Shown: positions 1 to 6,978, counted from the stretch's first letter. The stretch is 64,000 bases of DNA from Geobacter sp. AOG1 (GCF_019972315.1 NZ_BLIZ01000001.1:2517521-2581520); one strand, 5' to 3'. Notes: generated from the sequence alone by a model not told the origin. Numbers and translations are program-made.

Positions 1-883
1 CGGTAGCTACGGCAAATGTTGCGGAAATGGTATGATTGGCCGTTACATTGCTAAAGGTGTAATTGTAGCCACCCAGATTTGATGCCACCACTGTTCCGTC
101 AACTGTCACGCTAACCGTGTAGTAACCGATATTAGGGGTGATGGTGTACGCTTGACTTCCACCCGAGTTTACATTTGTTACGCCACTAGGGGAAATGCTG
201 CCGCCGGTGCCGGCAGTGGCGGTAACGGTAAAGGCACTGGACGTGGTTAGACTTGCAAAGGTAGCAGTCATGGTGTGGTTGGCGGTGATGTTGGAGAAGG
301 TATAGCTGGTGACTGCACCAACAGAGGTCCCATCAATCGTCACGTTAGCAATACTGTAACCGGAGCTAGGTGTTATGGAGAATGCTTGGGTTGCACCCTG
401 GGTGACCGTGACGGAGGTGATAGTGGATGTTCCGCTGGTGGCGGTGCTTGTCGTTATGCTACCAACCGGTGATATCGTACCCCCAGCGCCGGCAGTTGCC
501 GTCAGGGAGTAGGTGAAAGGAAGTGTCTTGCTAACCTCGTTGGAGTACCCACTCGTATTGCCAGCAGCGTCATAATCTACAGCGGCAAAATAATAGGTTG
601 AACCATCCGAGAGATTATTTACGGTATACGAGGTTACATTTCCCACGTCGATGGTCTGGGTATAGGTGCCGGAGGCATTTCCCATCGCGAGTTTGTAGCC
701 ACTGACACCCGTAAAGGGGGTCCCGTCGGCATTGACTGGCGGATTCCATGTCAGTGTCGTCTGAGCGGCACGGGCATAGGTTGATGCGAGGTGGATCACC
801 ATGATAGTCATTAACACCATTATGACTAATGAGCGATAGAAGTAATGTTCGAACTTATTTTGTGTCAGGCAGAGAGTTTTCAC
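1..883 (-). CDS. Secreted fibronectin-III / InlB-B-repeat protein (3' end outside window)
   Basis: The frame starts with GTG at 883-881, 8 nt after GGAGGT (892-897 region), and stays open to the window edge, so the C-terminus is missing. A hydrophobic signal segment is followed by a fibronectin type III domain beginning at an AAQTTLTW motif, then two complete copies of the divergent InlB B-repeat type (motifs TATAGAGGTISP and TATAGTGGSISP, each ending in NHT-TATF-like text). The FN3 part is about 70% identical by eye to that of the neighbour at 1417-2310, so the two are paralogues. Export to the surface or periplasm is inferred. The leader carries two riboswitches, making this a cyclic-dinucleotide-controlled gene. 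No catalytic domain is visible; adhesion or matrix binding is only a guess. Confidence 0.85.
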   Translation of the reverse strand, partial: MKTLCLTQNKFEHYFYRSLVIMVLMTIMVIHLASTYARAAQTTLTWNPPVNADGTPFTGVSGYKLAMGNASGTYTQTIDVGNVTSYTVNNLSDGSTYYFAAVDYDAAGNTSGYSNEVSKTLPFTYSLTATAGAGGTISPVGSITTSTATSGTSTITSVTVTQGATQAFSITPSSGYSIANVTIDGTSVGAVTSYTFSNITANHTMTATFASLTTSSAFTVTATAGTGGSISPSGVTNVNSGGSQAYTITPNIGYYTVSVTVDGTVVASNLGGYNYTFSNVTANHTISATFAVAT

Positions 884-888
884 GATTT

Positions 889-947
889 AGTACCTCCATG
901 TTTGGGTTATTCGCCAAAACGAAATCAGCCCATTCGTATGAGGTACT
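889..947 (-). promoter_or_regulatory. Anti-Shine-Dalgarno pairing between riboswitch and GTG start
   Basis: On the minus strand AGTACCTC (947-940) is perfectly complementary over 8 nt to GAGGTACT (896-889), which contains the Shine-Dalgarno sequence of the FN3 gene. The anti-SD lies only 9 nt downstream of the c-di-GMP-type aptamer (956-1048). This is the layout of a translational expression platform. No U-tract terminator is seen after this aptamer, unlike the other three copies. Direction of control (on or off) is not decided by the sequence. Confidence 0.55.
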
Positions 948-955
948 GAATCTTC

Positions 956-1048
956 GCTTGGCATCCCTGCTGCCATATCCCGTTGTGCGGAGGACTTAGG
1001 CCAGCGGCTTTGCGTCCCGTCCTTTCGGACGGTTTGCCCTTTTCAAGC
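956..1048 (-). ncRNA. GEMM-I riboswitch aptamer, c-di-GMP type (copy 1)
   Basis: The minus strand shows the GEMM-I hallmarks in order: P1 strand GCTTG, the conserved GGGCAAACC, a P2 hairpin closed by a GAAA tetraloop, GGGACGCAAAGCC, a P3 arm with the tetraloop-receptor-like GGCCTAAGTCC, and the 3' element GGCAGCAGGGATGCC followed by P1 strand CAAGC. The ligand-discriminating position (Vc2 G20) is G (plus-strand C1038), so c-di-GMP is the expected ligand. It sits nearest the FN3 gene ending at position 1 and directly downstream of a cGAMP-type aptamer in the same leader. Confidence 0.9.
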
Positions 1049-1129
1049 TAGTGCGTGCTTCCTGTTTTTCACCTCTCTTCTTTATTGTTAATCAATCGGT
1101 TAGTGGCTGTATTTGCAAAATTAAGACAC

Positions 1130-1241
1130 AAAAAAGCCGGGGGCAAAATATCTATGAAGGATATTTCGGCGACCCGGCTGTCTCGGTGAGACCCTTAGGC
1201 TTTCCGTCCCACCCTTGCGGATGGTTTAGTATTATCGTGTA
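1130..1241 (-). ncRNA. GEMM-Ib riboswitch, 3',3'-cGAMP type, with terminator (copy 2)
   Basis: On the minus strand, ACTAAACC, a GCAA-capped P2, GGGACGGAAAGCC, CCTAAGGGTCTC and GACAGCCGGGTCGCCG match the Geobacter GEMM-Ib family very closely. The discriminator is A (plus T1230), the base that shifts specificity from c-di-GMP to 3',3'-cGAMP. The aptamer's AGCCGGG (1179-1173) can instead pair with CCCGGCT (1141-1135), followed by a U run (1135-1130), forming an intrinsic terminator. Because terminator and aptamer share this strand, ligand binding should block termination (ON switch; inference from family behaviour). Transcription then runs into copy 1. Confidence 0.92.
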
Positions 1242-1294
1242 TCACTTCTATTCAATTGTTAAGTATACTATTACAGGAATTTTCGAGAAATAAC

Positions 1295-1310
1295 TGTGAC
1301 CCTTATCACA
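1295..1310. promoter_or_regulatory. CRP-type operator, perfect TGTGA-N6-TCACA (site A)
   Basis: TGTGACCCTTATCACA is an exact match to the E. coli CRP core consensus. Its centre is about 61 nt upstream of the copy 2 aptamer, the same distance as site B (2526-2541) from copy 3. On the minus strand, a TATACT (1267-1262) further downstream could be a -10 element. The likely binder is the CRP-family protein encoded at 2807-3529, whose recognition helix keeps the contacts that read TGTGA. Confidence 0.75.
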
Positions 1311-1416
1311 TGTTTTGCATGTATTTTGTTAGAAACATTTTAAATATCTTGCCTCCAAGCTGCTTATTGATAATGACTACAGTAAAACTGGGGCAGGTTG
1401 GTGTGGTACGTTGTAA

Positions 1417-2310
1417 TTACCAAGTAACCAATCCAACAGCTCTTCGCAGAATGAGGAGCGCGTCATTCAGATTGACAATTCCATCACCCAGCGGCTTGCC
1501 TGATGCATCGAGTGGCCAGATGTCGGCCCGTGATTTTTGATCGGCCGTCAGTTGCGTGTTATTGGTGACGGATCGGAGGACGGTAAGTGCATCGGCGAGA
1601 GATACGACACCGTCACTGTCAATATCCCCTTTGAGTGGGGAGGTACTGGTGGTCGTGGTGAAGTTAGCCGTGATTGAGTGGTTGCTGTTTATGTTGTTGA
1701 AGGTATAAACAGTAATTTTGCCGACCGAGATCCCATCGACTGTAACATTTGATATCTGGTAGCCCTGATTTGCCGTCACGGTGAAAGAGACGCTGGTGCC
1801 CTGGGATGCAGTGACGGTTTTAATGATCGAAATCTGGTTGGTGGCCTGGTTTACACTGACAGTTCCCTGGGGTGTTATCGTGCCACCGTTTCCCGCGGTT
1901 GCCGTAATCTGGTAGGAAGCAGGGACGGAGGTGGTCGACGGAGCGGGAAACGCCCTACTTACTTCGTTGGAGAAGCCGCTTTCGTTACCGGCAGTGTCAT
2001 AATCGGTAACAACGAAATAATAGGTTGTCCCATCTGCCAAGCTGCCGATGGTATAGCTTGTTACGTTGCCGGTGTCGACACTCTGAGTGTAGGTGCCGGA
2101 TGCCGTCCCGAAATACAGGTGGTATCCGGCAACACCGGTGAACGGAGTCCCGTCGGGGTTAACCGGCGGGGCCCATGCGAGGGTCGTCTGTGCAGCCAGG
2201 GTCGTGTTCGGGGAAAAAAGCGGGAGGGAAAGAGAGAGAAAAAGAAGGAGAAAGAGTCTTTGAATCGGGTTGACGCCAAGATGGTGTCTTGTTTCAAGGG
2301 CTCTAAGCAT
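1417..2310 (-). CDS. Secreted FN3 / InlB-B-repeat / dockerin-like protein
   Basis: ATG at 2310 is chosen because GGAGGT lies 10 nt upstream; an in-frame ATG 36 nt further 5' has no such site. The 297-residue product has a signal peptide (about 15-40), a fibronectin III domain (about 42-125), a divergent InlB B-repeat (about 135-230) and a C-terminal dockerin-like pair of calcium-loop repeats (GDIDSDGVVSLADAL near 230; DGIVNLNDALLILRR near 280). Dockerin-like repeats usually bind calcium and cohesin-like partners. The gene follows two cGAMP-type riboswitches and a CRP-type site, so cyclic nucleotide control is expected. It is paralogous to the truncated gene at 1-883. The biochemical role is unknown. 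Confidence 0.88.
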   Translation of the reverse strand: MLRALETRHHLGVNPIQRLFLLLFLSLSLPLFSPNTTLAAQTTLAWAPPVNPDGTPFTGVAGYHLYFGTASGTYTQSVDTGNVTSYTIGSLADGTTYYFVVTDYDTAGNESGFSNEVSRAFPAPSTTSVPASYQITATAGNGGTITPQGTVSVNQATNQISIIKTVTASQGTSVSFTVTANQGYQISNVTVDGISVGKITVYTFNNINSNHSITANFTTTTSTSPLKGDIDSDGVVSLADALTVLRSVTNNTQLTADQKSRADIWPLDASGKPLGDGIVNLNDALLILRRAVGLVTW

Positions 2311-2362
2311 GTCGGTTACTACCTCCATAAATTGCCCCGGAAACACGACGGCCTGAACGTAG

Positions 2363-2472
2363 AAAAGCCGGGGGCAAAATATCTATGAAGGATATTTCGG
2401 CGACCCGGCTGTCTCAGTGAGACCCTTAGGCTTTCCGTCCCATCCTTGCGGATGGTTTAGTATTGTCGTGTA
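2363..2472 (-). ncRNA. GEMM-Ib riboswitch, 3',3'-cGAMP type, with terminator (copy 3)
   Basis: Nearly identical to copy 2 (1130-1241): AATACTAAACC, GGATGGGACGGAAAGCC, AAGGGTCTCACTGAGAC and AGCCGGGTCGCCG are present on the minus strand. The discriminating base is A (plus T2461), predicting 3',3'-cGAMP. AGCCGGG can pair with CCCGGCT just before the TTTT at 2366-2363, giving a competing terminator. The FN3/dockerin gene starts about 50 nt after the terminator, so this is its direct cis-regulator. Confidence 0.92.
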
Positions 2473-2525
2473 TCTCTTCTATGCAATTGTTACGTACACT
2501 AATACATGAATCTTCGAGAAGTAGT

Positions 2526-2541
2526 TGTGACCTGTGTCACA
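2526..2541. promoter_or_regulatory. CRP-type operator, perfect TGTGA-N6-TCACA (site B)
   Basis: TGTGACCTGTGTCACA has two perfect half sites. It lies about 61 nt upstream of the copy 3 aptamer. The flanking sequence (TTCTCGAA on one side, GCA-ATA-TTTTGTTA-like text on the other) is recognisably shared with site A, so operator, leader and FN3 gene were duplicated as a unit. It falls between riboswitch copies 4 and 3, so copy 3 can be transcribed from its own promoter. Confidence 0.75.
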
Positions 2542-2622
2542 GGTTTTGCATATATTTTGTTAAAAGTATTTAACTATCACATGTTTCCCGAGCTTTTCAT
2601 CATAAATATGGTTTTTGAATAC

Positions 2623-2732
2623 AAAAAAGCCGGGGCTGAATATCGATTAGATATTTCGGCGACCCGGCTGTCTCGGTGAGACCCTTGGGCTTTCCGTCCC
2701 ATCCTTGCGGATGGTTTAGTATTGTCGTCTAT
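2623..2732 (-). ncRNA. GEMM-Ib riboswitch, 3',3'-cGAMP type, with terminator (copy 4)
   Basis: The minus strand contains GACAATACTAAACC, GGATGGGACGGAAAGCC, AAGGGTCTCACCGAGAC and AGCCGGGTCGCCG. The discriminating base is A (plus T2720). AGCCGGG pairs with CCCCGGCT ahead of a six-T run (2628-2623). No gene follows it directly: only about 80 nt separate its terminator from CRP site B. It is either an orphan left after gene loss or the first element of a longer leader ending at the 1417-2310 gene. A strong promoter for it was not seen; readthrough from the CRP-family gene, which ends 75 nt upstream, is possible. Confidence 0.9.
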
Positions 2733-2806
2733 CCTCTGTTGTTGTTTTCGGAGAAAATAGCTACACAATTTTGAAGAGAAAGTCAATAAAAAAATTCGTT
2801 TCTATT

Positions 2807-3529
2807 TTACAAGCACTGTAATTTGTTGAAGAAATTAGTTTTGACGAGGATGTTCTTGTTGGTGAGGATTTCAATTTCTCCCTCGCTGGTGAGTTTTCCG
2901 AGCAGACGGGTTGCTGTTTCGCGGGATACTGAGGCATAATCGGCAATTTGTTTGTGAGTCAGTTTCAGGGAGATCATTACTCCTCTCTGTTCTTTGATTC
3001 CATAAAGTCTTGCCATGCTATTAAGGACTTCCCTGAGCCGTTGTTCAGCATTTGCAAAGCTCATGGCCTTGAGCATCAGAAGCGATTCCCTGAATCTTGC
3101 ACAAAGCATGGTAATAATATTCAAAAGAACATTGTTGTTTTTCAACATGAGTTTTTCAAAGTCCTGTTTTGCGAGAAGACCTATTACCGTGTCTTCCATG
3201 GCAATAACCGATGCTGGAGCGGTCTTGCCGTCAAGAAGACCCATTTCGCCAAAAAAATCACCCCTTTTATGGATGGCCAGTATCCGCTCCTTGCCGTCTT
3301 CGCTCTGATGAACGGCCCGTACCTTGCCGGAATAAACGACATACATGAAGTTAGGGGTGTCTTCTTCAAACAGCACTACCTGGTTTTTGCAAATGCGCTT
3401 GGAAACAAGGAGTTTTTCAATCTCAGCAAGTTCGTTTTTGTTCATACAGGAAAAAAAAGGTATGTTTTTGAGCACATCCCCGGAGCGTGCTTTTGGTCTA
3501 ACATTGAAGGGTTGCACGTAAGCGCTCAT
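2807..3529 (-). CDS. CRP/FNR-family transcriptional regulator
   Basis: ATG at 3529 is preferred over an in-frame TTG at 3535 because AGGGAGG lies 9 nt ahead of it. The 240-residue protein has an N-terminal cyclic-nucleotide-type beta barrel (about 25-120) and a C-terminal winged helix (about 160-235). The recognition helix reads SRETATR (202-208), keeping the Arg, Glu and Arg that in E. coli CRP contact TGTGA. In the pocket (95-109, GEMGLLDGKTAPAS) the usual Arg-Ser that hold the cAMP phosphate are replaced, so classical cAMP binding is doubtful. There is no FNR-type cysteine cluster. It is followed by riboswitches and two perfect TGTGA-N6-TCACA sites, its probable targets. Confidence 0.85.
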   Translation of the reverse strand: MSAYVQPFNVRPKARSGDVLKNIPFFSCMNKNELAEIEKLLVSKRICKNQVVLFEEDTPNFMYVVYSGKVRAVHQSEDGKERILAIHKRGDFFGEMGLLDGKTAPASVIAMEDTVIGLLAKQDFEKLMLKNNNVLLNIITMLCARFRESLLMLKAMSFANAEQRLREVLNSMARLYGIKEQRGVMISLKLTHKQIADYASVSRETATRLLGKLTSEGEIEILTNKNILVKTNFFNKLQCL

Positions 3530-3557
3530 ATTCAAGTCCCTCCCTCAGTATAAGGCA

Positions 3558-3585
3558 ATTATAATTAGTTGTTGCCCCGTGTCAA
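3558..3585 (-). promoter_or_regulatory. Sigma-70-type promoter of the CRP-family gene
   Basis: On the minus strand TTGACA (3585-3580) is followed after 16 nt by TATAAT (3563-3558), both perfect consensus boxes. The start codon is about 30 nt downstream. It is divergent from the promoter of the HD-GYP gene. Confidence 0.7.
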
Positions 3586-3607
3586 GGTGAGTGATATCTA
3601 TAAGTCC

Positions 3608-3636
3608 TTGCAGGATAACGATTTGTAGAGTATATA
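3608..3636 (+). promoter_or_regulatory. Promoter of the HD-GYP gene
   Basis: TTGCAG (3608-3613), a 17-nt spacer and TATATA (3631-3636) precede the ATG at 3679. It is back to back with the CRP-family gene promoter, so one regulator could affect both. Confidence 0.55.
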
Positions 3637-3678
3637 TAGGCAACCCGACGCATACGCTGAACAGGAAGAGAGGAGCCT

Positions 3679-4869
3679 ATGTCCCAGGAACTCTGCGAAA
3701 TGTCCCTGCGACAGACACAGGAGTTGCTGAGACTTACCGACGAAGCTTTGCAGGAAATCTGCTGCAAGCGCTTTACGGGTGAGGAGCTTTCTGTCAAGGC
3801 ACTCCAAATGGTTCTGAAAGGGAAGGGGCGGCGAGGTCCCACCAGTGTTTTCGTTGCTTTTAACGGGGAAGTCGATGGTTTGTTGCGCGGCCGAGTTTTT
3901 CATCTCCATGATGGGGAAATCGTGGAGCGTTCGGAAGAGATTGCCGTCAATACTTTAATCGGTTACGCCAATTTTGTCGGCATCGCCGGAGCACATGCCG
4001 ATGTAGTTGTTTCCAATTGGAGCGACAGTTGTGAGTCGGTTGAAAAATACCAGGAATTTTTCCCTACGGTGGTAAAGGAGGTTGTTGGTTATGCGATCAG
4101 GAACTTCGTTACCTACCGGATAAGCGGCGAGACTCCTGGTGCCATAATCGCTTTCAATTATCCAGGGCGTGCCACCGATTATGATGCAGATGTTCTTCGT
4201 GGACTTGCGGTAGTCATCGGTTCCGTATTTACCATATCCGACCAGATGAGGGAGACCGAAAAGGCTTTCATCTATACCATCGAGGCATTGGCCAGGGCCT
4301 GCGAGGCAGCTGAAGAGGATACCGGCAAGCACATTCTTAGGGTTAACCGCTATGCCGGTGCACTGGCGGCAAATATGGGGCTTCCTGCCGACTATGTTGA
4401 AGTTATAACCTATTCGGCACAGATGCACGATGTGGGCAAAATAAAAGTACCCGCGGCTATCCTTCTCAAGGAAGGACCTTTGGACGAACGGGAGTTGGGC
4501 GTCATCAGGATGCACCCGGTCTACGGAGAACAGATACTGGGAGATTCACCACGTTTGCGGATTGCACGGGAGATCGCTCTTTCCCATCATGAGAACTGGG
4601 ATGGGAGCGGTTATCCAAACGGCTTGCGAGGAGAAGACATTCCTTTGTCGGGACGCATTGTAAAACTGGCTGATGTCTATGACGCGCTTCGGTCACGACG
4701 GAGTTACAAGCCACCCCTGTGCCATGCCGAGGCGATAGGCGTTTTTCGTGACGGAGACCATCGTATCGATCCCAGGAACCACTTCGATCCGAACCTGTTG
4801 ACGATATTTTTTAAAATAGAGCATATGTTTGAACATATTTACGATAGCTTTGCGGGCGAAAATCTTTAA
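3679..4869 (+). CDS. HD-GYP domain cyclic-dinucleotide phosphodiesterase
   Basis: ATG at 3679 follows GAGAGGAG. The 396-residue protein has an N-terminal region of about 190 residues that resembles a GAF-like sensor and a C-terminal HD-GYP domain. Visible catalytic motifs are the HD pair in MHDVGK (249-254) and HHENWDGSGYP (303-313), with the GYP intact. HD-GYP enzymes hydrolyse c-di-GMP, and some in Vibrio and Myxococcus hydrolyse 3',3'-cGAMP. Its position beside cGAMP- and c-di-GMP-type riboswitches makes either substrate plausible; sequence alone does not decide. No membrane segment is seen, so it is probably cytosolic. Confidence 0.88.
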   Translation: MSQELCEMSLRQTQELLRLTDEALQEICCKRFTGEELSVKALQMVLKGKGRRGPTSVFVAFNGEVDGLLRGRVFHLHDGEIVERSEEIAVNTLIGYANFVGIAGAHADVVVSNWSDSCESVEKYQEFFPTVVKEVVGYAIRNFVTYRISGETPGAIIAFNYPGRATDYDADVLRGLAVVIGSVFTISDQMRETEKAFIYTIEALARACEAAEEDTGKHILRVNRYAGALAANMGLPADYVEVITYSAQMHDVGKIKVPAAILLKEGPLDERELGVIRMHPVYGEQILGDSPRLRIAREIALSHHENWDGSGYPNGLRGEDIPLSGRIVKLADVYDALRSRRSYKPPLCHAEAIGVFRDGDHRIDPRNHFDPNLLTIFFKIEHMFEHIYDSFAGENL

Positions 4870-4947
4870 CGTGTCACCTATTTTGCTTTTGACACTGAAG
4901 AAAAAATCTATTAATTATAAACACAACATAAAACCAAGGAGACGAGG

Positions 4948-5904
4948 ATGTTCCTGCTTCCCAAAGGAAATCCGCTGTACGAGAATATTCCTGCCGCAAA
5001 AATCAAGTTGCCGGAAATGCTCGAAAAGCTGAAGAGTGGTAACTTCACGGGATATCTTAATTTCACCTTTCCCTCGTCGGCAGCCATACTTTTTTTTGAA
5101 AGTGGGAAGCTCATCAGCGCGCTGCTGGAGCGTGGGACCACGCGGCAGACCGGCTTCGAGGCGATGGCCGGGCTCTGCAACAACATCATGGCTGGAGGTG
5201 GCAGTCTCAACGTTTATCGTCTGTCGAAAGACCTTACTATGGGGCTCCACGCTCTGCTGCACGGAGAGATGCTGTACCGCGGCCAGGAAGTAAAACTCAT
5301 AGACATAAAAGGGCTGCTGGAAAAAGTAAAGGCAAAGCGACTGAACGGTTGTCTTCGCATCTACACCGAGGACCGGTCGGCACTCATCTTTTATAAAGAC
5401 GGTGCGCCACTCGGGTTTTTTCATGATGGTACCCAGGATATCGATACGTCTGCGTCCGAATCCCAGAAGATAGCCGGTCTCCCTGGCGCAAAAATCGATG
5501 TTCTTTCCACCCAGAGTGCCGACGAGTTGATGGATTACGATTTGCTTGAGATGGTGAATATCGACAAGCTTTGGGGATCGACCGAAACGCGCTATGCGGC
5601 AGAAATGAACCAAATGAAACGGGATGGTCAGGAGCGCGAAGTCAAGGAGCGTGATTCACGTTTGAAGGAACTAGAAGAAGACCTGAAGGAAGTTGCCTCA
5701 GCCTATCTCGGTAAAATGGGGCGAACACTCGTTGAAAAAGAGTTGGGGGGGGTAGGGGGGCGAGAGTCTCTTCAGAAAGAGGAAAGTGTTATCACGTTCC
5801 TTGCTGGTGTGGAAAAGAGTGCCAAGCTGTTGACCAGCCTTTCCAAGCTCAAGGAGATGGTGGATACCATGAAAAGCGAAATTTCAAGTCGGGCCAAAGC
5901 CTGA
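4948..5904 (+). CDS. DUF4388 (PatA-N-like) domain protein with coiled-coil tail
   Basis: The 318-residue protein begins with DUF4388-like features: KLPEMLEKLKSGNFTGYL (about 22-39) and a second similar half, GLLEKVKAKRLNGCLRIY (about 122-139), both followed by LFFESGKL/IFYKDGAP-type strands. Residues about 220-250 are a charged coiled coil. DUF4388 proteins are common in Geobacter and Myxococcus signalling loci, but their function is not established. The ATG follows AAGGAG. Codons near 5745-5760 contain a G8 and a G6 run, which could be slippage-prone. It may be cotranscribed with the HD-GYP gene 78 nt upstream. Confidence 0.75.
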   Translation: MFLLPKGNPLYENIPAAKIKLPEMLEKLKSGNFTGYLNFTFPSSAAILFFESGKLISALLERGTTRQTGFEAMAGLCNNIMAGGGSLNVYRLSKDLTMGLHALLHGEMLYRGQEVKLIDIKGLLEKVKAKRLNGCLRIYTEDRSALIFYKDGAPLGFFHDGTQDIDTSASESQKIAGLPGAKIDVLSTQSADELMDYDLLEMVNIDKLWGSTETRYAAEMNQMKRDGQEREVKERDSRLKELEEDLKEVASAYLGKMGRTLVEKELGGVGGRESLQKEESVITFLAGVEKSAKLLTSLSKLKEMVDTMKSEISSRAKA

Positions 5905-5982
5905 ACCGGACGTGAAGTACTTCTGTCTGTAATGCCGTCATGTCTGTGTTTTGTATGAGTCGTATTAAACTGGAGGGTGAAT

Positions 5983-6711
5983 ATGGATGATATTGGTAAC
6001 CTTATAGGGATTATCCAGGTTGTGTTCTGGTTGTTGGCAGGTGGGATGAGCTTCTACTTCAGCATTGGCAACGCCCGTGTTTGGACGAGTATCTCGGTGG
6101 GTTTTTTCCTGATTTTCTTGAGCCAGTTCTATTTGCTTGCGCCCTGGGCTGATTACACGCGACTCGAAGCAGTTCACTACATCATCGGGACGGTCGCCAT
6201 TATGGTCATGACCCACGGCTTTCAGGAGTATTACGTCTTCAGCCGGACCCTGGATATAGGGGGGAGCAAAGCGGCCGTTTATTTGGGAACACTGGGGGTA
6301 ATCTGTGTGTCATCCGTATTCATCTTCATCAATCCCGAACCGACATACAGTGTGCTCCGGAATATCAAGATGATTGAAAATGCCAGCTGGGTGTTCCTTG
6401 CCGTCATCAACATCGACCTAATCCGGAAGATCTATGCCCAGATACGGGACTCCGTCATTTCCAAGGGATTTGTGGCGTTCGGGATTGTCTTCTTTTTTAT
6501 CTTTCTCTGGAAGGGTTCAGAACTCTATCTCCAGGTTTTCTGCTGGGACAATGACTGGCACATCTTTGCGACCAATAATGGTATTGCAGACACCGTTGAA
6601 CTCTACTCCGACCGCATTGCATTCTCTGTGCTGGTAAATCAGATTGGCGGGATGCTGTCTGCACTTTCGGTTGGTGGAACGTTCATTTATCTTTACAGGT
6701 TGCTCAGGTAA
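5983..6711 (+). CDS. Seven-helix membrane protein of unknown function
   Basis: ATG at 5983 is preferred over GTG at 5977 because GGAGG lies 6 nt upstream of it. The 242-residue protein is very hydrophobic, with about seven predicted membrane segments (roughly residues 5-27, 35-56, 62-85, 93-112, 130-147, 160-183 and 205-240) and short loops. I do not recognise a named family. Its place after the HD-GYP and DUF4388 genes suggests a signalling input or accessory role, which is inference only. Confidence 0.7.
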   Translation: MDDIGNLIGIIQVVFWLLAGGMSFYFSIGNARVWTSISVGFFLIFLSQFYLLAPWADYTRLEAVHYIIGTVAIMVMTHGFQEYYVFSRTLDIGGSKAAVYLGTLGVICVSSVFIFINPEPTYSVLRNIKMIENASWVFLAVINIDLIRKIYAQIRDSVISKGFVAFGIVFFFIFLWKGSELYLQVFCWDNDWHIFATNNGIADTVELYSDRIAFSVLVNQIGGMLSALSVGGTFIYLYRLLR

Positions 6712-6730
6712 GATGGTTCGGGCGGGGCGG

Positions 6731-6940
6731 TCATTCCTCTCTGGTAATCCGTATCACCTGGAGAACGCCGGGCATTGATTCGATGGTACCGATATCGAGC
6801 GTGTCTGTGTCGCCGATTACGCCAATAATGATCCGGTTGGCACCGGTTGATTGGTGAATGTCAAAATTTTTGGTTATTAGGTATTCCTTAACCTGATCGA
6901 GCGCCGATTCGTCGGCGCTTTTTTTCATGATAATCAGCAC
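6731..6940 (-). CDS. Stand-alone DAHP-synthase ferredoxin-like regulatory domain
   Basis: The GTG start at 6940 follows GGAGGAAC with good spacing. The 69-residue product matches the N-terminal ferredoxin-like domain of type I-beta DAHP synthase (as in Thermotoga AroF): a LIIMKK start strand, NFDIHQSTG, RIIIGVIGDT and GVLQVIRI near the end. In that enzyme the domain binds Tyr/Phe and gates the barrel. Here no catalytic barrel follows: the reading frame stops and the next gene is convergent. It is the third gene of a nadB-chorismate mutase operon. It could act in trans on a DAHP synthase elsewhere or bind aromatic amino acids beside the mutase. Confidence 0.75.
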   Translation of the reverse strand: MLIIMKKSADESALDQVKEYLITKNFDIHQSTGANRIIIGVIGDTDTLDIGTIESMPGVLQVIRITREE

Positions 6941-6978
6941 GGTAAGTTCCTCCTCGGAGTTGCACGGTTTTCTTCCAG

